Source: Thermococcus sp.
Lineage (GTDB): Archaea > Methanobacteriota_B > Thermococci > Thermococcales > Thermococcaceae
Direction of reading: 5' to 3'
Assembly: GCA_027001105.1 (NCBI GenBank)
Contig: JALTMZ010000007.1
Coordinates: 1 to 8,372 of the forward strand
DNA length: 8,372 nucleotides
The notes beneath the pieces are model-generated. The model saw only the letters and a program-made list of their open reading frames with translations, searched no databases and had not been told where the DNA came from. The translations under genes were made by a program, and so were the position numbers. This document shows, piece by piece, positions 6,879-8,372 of this stretch (positions are counted from its first letter, which is position 1; every line of letters begins with the position of its first letter).

Positions 6879-8372
6879 TCACTCTGGCTTTATCATTTTG
6901 AGCTTTCCAAAGAAGGGTTCATAAAGGTGCCCTTCTGCAATTAAGCGCTCTATGATCTCTTTGGCATATGCCTCTTTAAATCCATATTCAAGCAACGCTC
7001 TATAGAACTCCTCCCTACTCACAGTTCCATCAATAGACGTTGCTTCCAAGTCCATAAAAATACTTAGTGCAGTGTTTGCCCTCTTATCTCCACTAATATA
7101 CCTCTCATAGGTTTCTACAGCCCTCAGCATGACTTTCTCTGGCAGTTCATTCATCCATAAGTCGAGAATTCCTTGGTTTATAAGCAGGGCATCATGGATA
7201 ATGCCCGTATCAATCTTCCCTTCAAATCTGCCAATCGAACCCAAAATATGGGCGCTCAGCAGATATCTTGTATTTGTCTCAAATATCATGCCTTTGATCA
7301 TCAATGCGTCGAATTTCTCACCATATTCATGGCGATTTTTCATTATCCAGCGCTCAAATCTATCTCTGAACTTCTGCATGACCTCATCCCCGGCACTAAG
7401 CGAAGATATTTTCTCTCTTTCTTTGAAAATCGTTATGATAACATTTGGGATCAGCTCTTCAAGTTCTTTATTCCTCTCATAGCCAATAGGTTCATTGAGA
7501 ATATATGGAGTTTCAGAAGAGTAAGCCAGTGGATCGTCTGGTGATAACAGGCTGTATCTCTTTGGCGTCAAAAACACGGCATTTTTGTTCTTAAAATGTT
7601 CAATAGCCCAGTTTGGGGCGGGGATTTCTTTGCTGAGAATCTTCTTGTTGTATGGGACATAGTATTTCAGGTTTGTATTATTGGGATTAAATAGAACGAA
7701 ATCCAAATCAAGCTCTGGATCAACAAAAGAGTCTTTGTTGTCCTTTCTTAAGTGCAGTTCCATAGGGAAAAGTGAATAAAGATAGCGAACAGTTTCCCAA
7801 AACGATAGGATAATTTTCTGCTCATTCTTGAATACGGAAAAAGTAACCCCTTCTCCCCAGTTCTTTTTTGCGCCCACAATTATTGGAGAGGCAAAGAGGG
7901 AGTAGATTACAGCTTTTTCAAGGTCGTAATTGGCATATATTGTTTTCATAAATAGATCCTCAAATTCTTTCTTGCTTAAGGCCATATCTTCGTATTCGAG
8001 CCAATAATCAGAGTAATCCGCACTCTCAAGAGATGCAACATGAACCATACGTAGGTTTCCATAGGGATAACCATCAACAATTCCCCTAACCCTTACATAC
8101 TCTCCACTCTTAAATTTAGCACTAATATTGCTTTTTTCAGTAATCCTGAGGACGAGATACGCTCTCAGCCCAGCTTTTTTAAGTTCACTTGGAGAGAGGG
8201 GTGAAAGGATGTAGTAGAGAGCATCCTTTGGGGCATAAGGCGGCTGTCTGAGGAGTAAAAAGCCCTGGACTTCAACAAGCTCACCATTCTTTGAACTCTG
8301 GATCTTGCTCTGGAAATCCCTAACCCTCTTAGCTGGTGTAAGCTTTTCTCGCCTTCCTGCAAACCTCAGAAG
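6879..8372 (-). CDS. Diverged MCM-like protein lacking AAA+ motifs (partial, 5' end off window)
   Basis: The frame is open to the window edge, giving 497 visible residues; the true start lies beyond 8372. The ATG at 8048 is internal, because an OB-type fold spans it. By eye the layout follows archaeal MCM helicases. An MCM N-domain-like OB fold runs from GELVEVQGFLL (30-40) to SGEYVRVRGIVDGY (89-102) and VHVASLE, without the CxxC zinc ribbon. LSKKEFEDLF (132-141) and YDLEKAVIYSLFAS (149-162) resemble the MCM entry helices. FLTPKRYSLLSPDDPLAY (267-284) resembles the MCM AANPxxGRYDP segment, and there is a helical lid at about 355-405. A C-terminal winged helix ends EGHLYEPFFGKLKMI (480-494). 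No GxxxxGK[ST] Walker A or DEFDK Walker B is present, so ATPase activity is unlikely. The role is unknown; DNA binding or a replisome scaffold is inference. It is intact, so not an obvious pseudogene, and heads an operon with rnp4. Confidence 0.72.
   Translation of the reverse strand, partial: LLRFAGRREKLTPAKRVRDFQSKIQSSKNGELVEVQGFLLLRQPPYAPKDALYYILSPLSPSELKKAGLRAYLVLRITEKSNISAKFKSGEYVRVRGIVDGYPYGNLRMVHVASLESADYSDYWLEYEDMALSKKEFEDLFMKTIYANYDLEKAVIYSLFASPIIVGAKKNWGEGVTFSVFKNEQKIILSFWETVRYLYSLFPMELHLRKDNKDSFVDPELDLDFVLFNPNNTNLKYYVPYNKKILSKEIPAPNWAIEHFKNKNAVFLTPKRYSLLSPDDPLAYSSETPYILNEPIGYERNKELEELIPNVIITIFKEREKISSLSAGDEVMQKFRDRFERWIMKNRHEYGEKFDALMIKGMIFETNTRYLLSAHILGSIGRFEGKIDTGIIHDALLINQGILDLWMNELPEKVMLRAVETYERYISGDKRANTALSIFMDLEATSIDGTVSREEFYRALLEYGFKEAYAKEIIERLIAEGHLYEPFFGKLKMIKPE

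Noticed and set aside
7129..7544. Two overlapping plus-strand open frames opposite the MCM-like gene
   Set aside because: They are shadows of a coding region: no recognisable domain, no initiation signals, and they overlap each other in different frames.
8046..8048. ATG at 8048 as the start of the MCM-like gene
   Set aside because: The same frame stays open to the window edge, and the 108 upstream codons encode an OB-like domain that continues smoothly across this methionine. No ribosome binding site precedes it.

Overview
The window looks like chromosomal DNA of a hyperthermophilic euryarchaeon of the order Thermococcales (Thermococcus, Pyrococcus or Palaeococcus). The evidence is the close match to remembered Pyrococcus sequences of the RNase P subunit Rpp21, the archaeal-type seryl-tRNA synthetase and the roughly 835-residue Cdc48. 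TATA/BRE promoters, GGTGA-type ribosome binding sites and oligo-T terminators fit an archaeon. The base composition looks moderately AT-rich, which suggests a lower-GC member of the group. This was judged by eye, without a database search.

Layout, left to right. Minus strand: a small PRC-barrel protein with its own promoter (53-358), then cdc48 (473-2977), preceded by a RuvC/RNase H-fold protein (2955-3740) whose 3' end overlaps the cdc48 start by 23 nt. A 115-bp divergent promoter region follows. Plus strand: moeA (3856-5055) and serS (5121-6488), each with its own TATA element. Minus strand again: rnp4 for RNase P subunit Rpp21 (6479-6868), and upstream of it a large gene that runs off the right edge (6879-8372). 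The serS and rnp4 genes converge and overlap by 10 nt.

Most of the window is housekeeping: protein unfolding (Cdc48), molybdopterin/tungstopterin insertion (MoeA), tRNA charging (SerRS) and tRNA 5' processing (Rpp21). The most unusual item is the right-hand gene. Its order of segments (OB fold, residual AAA+ features, C-terminal winged helix) looks like a replicative MCM helicase that has lost the Walker A motif and the zinc ribbon. It is nevertheless an intact reading frame in a compact operon with rnp4. Other points of interest are the coupling of the RuvC-like protein to Cdc48, a PRC-barrel protein that could be a CdpB-type cell division factor, a probably leaderless promoter, and serS/rnp4 terminators that each lie inside the other gene. 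No RNA gene, CRISPR array, insertion sequence or intein was seen. There is no gene-free stretch over 300 bases.
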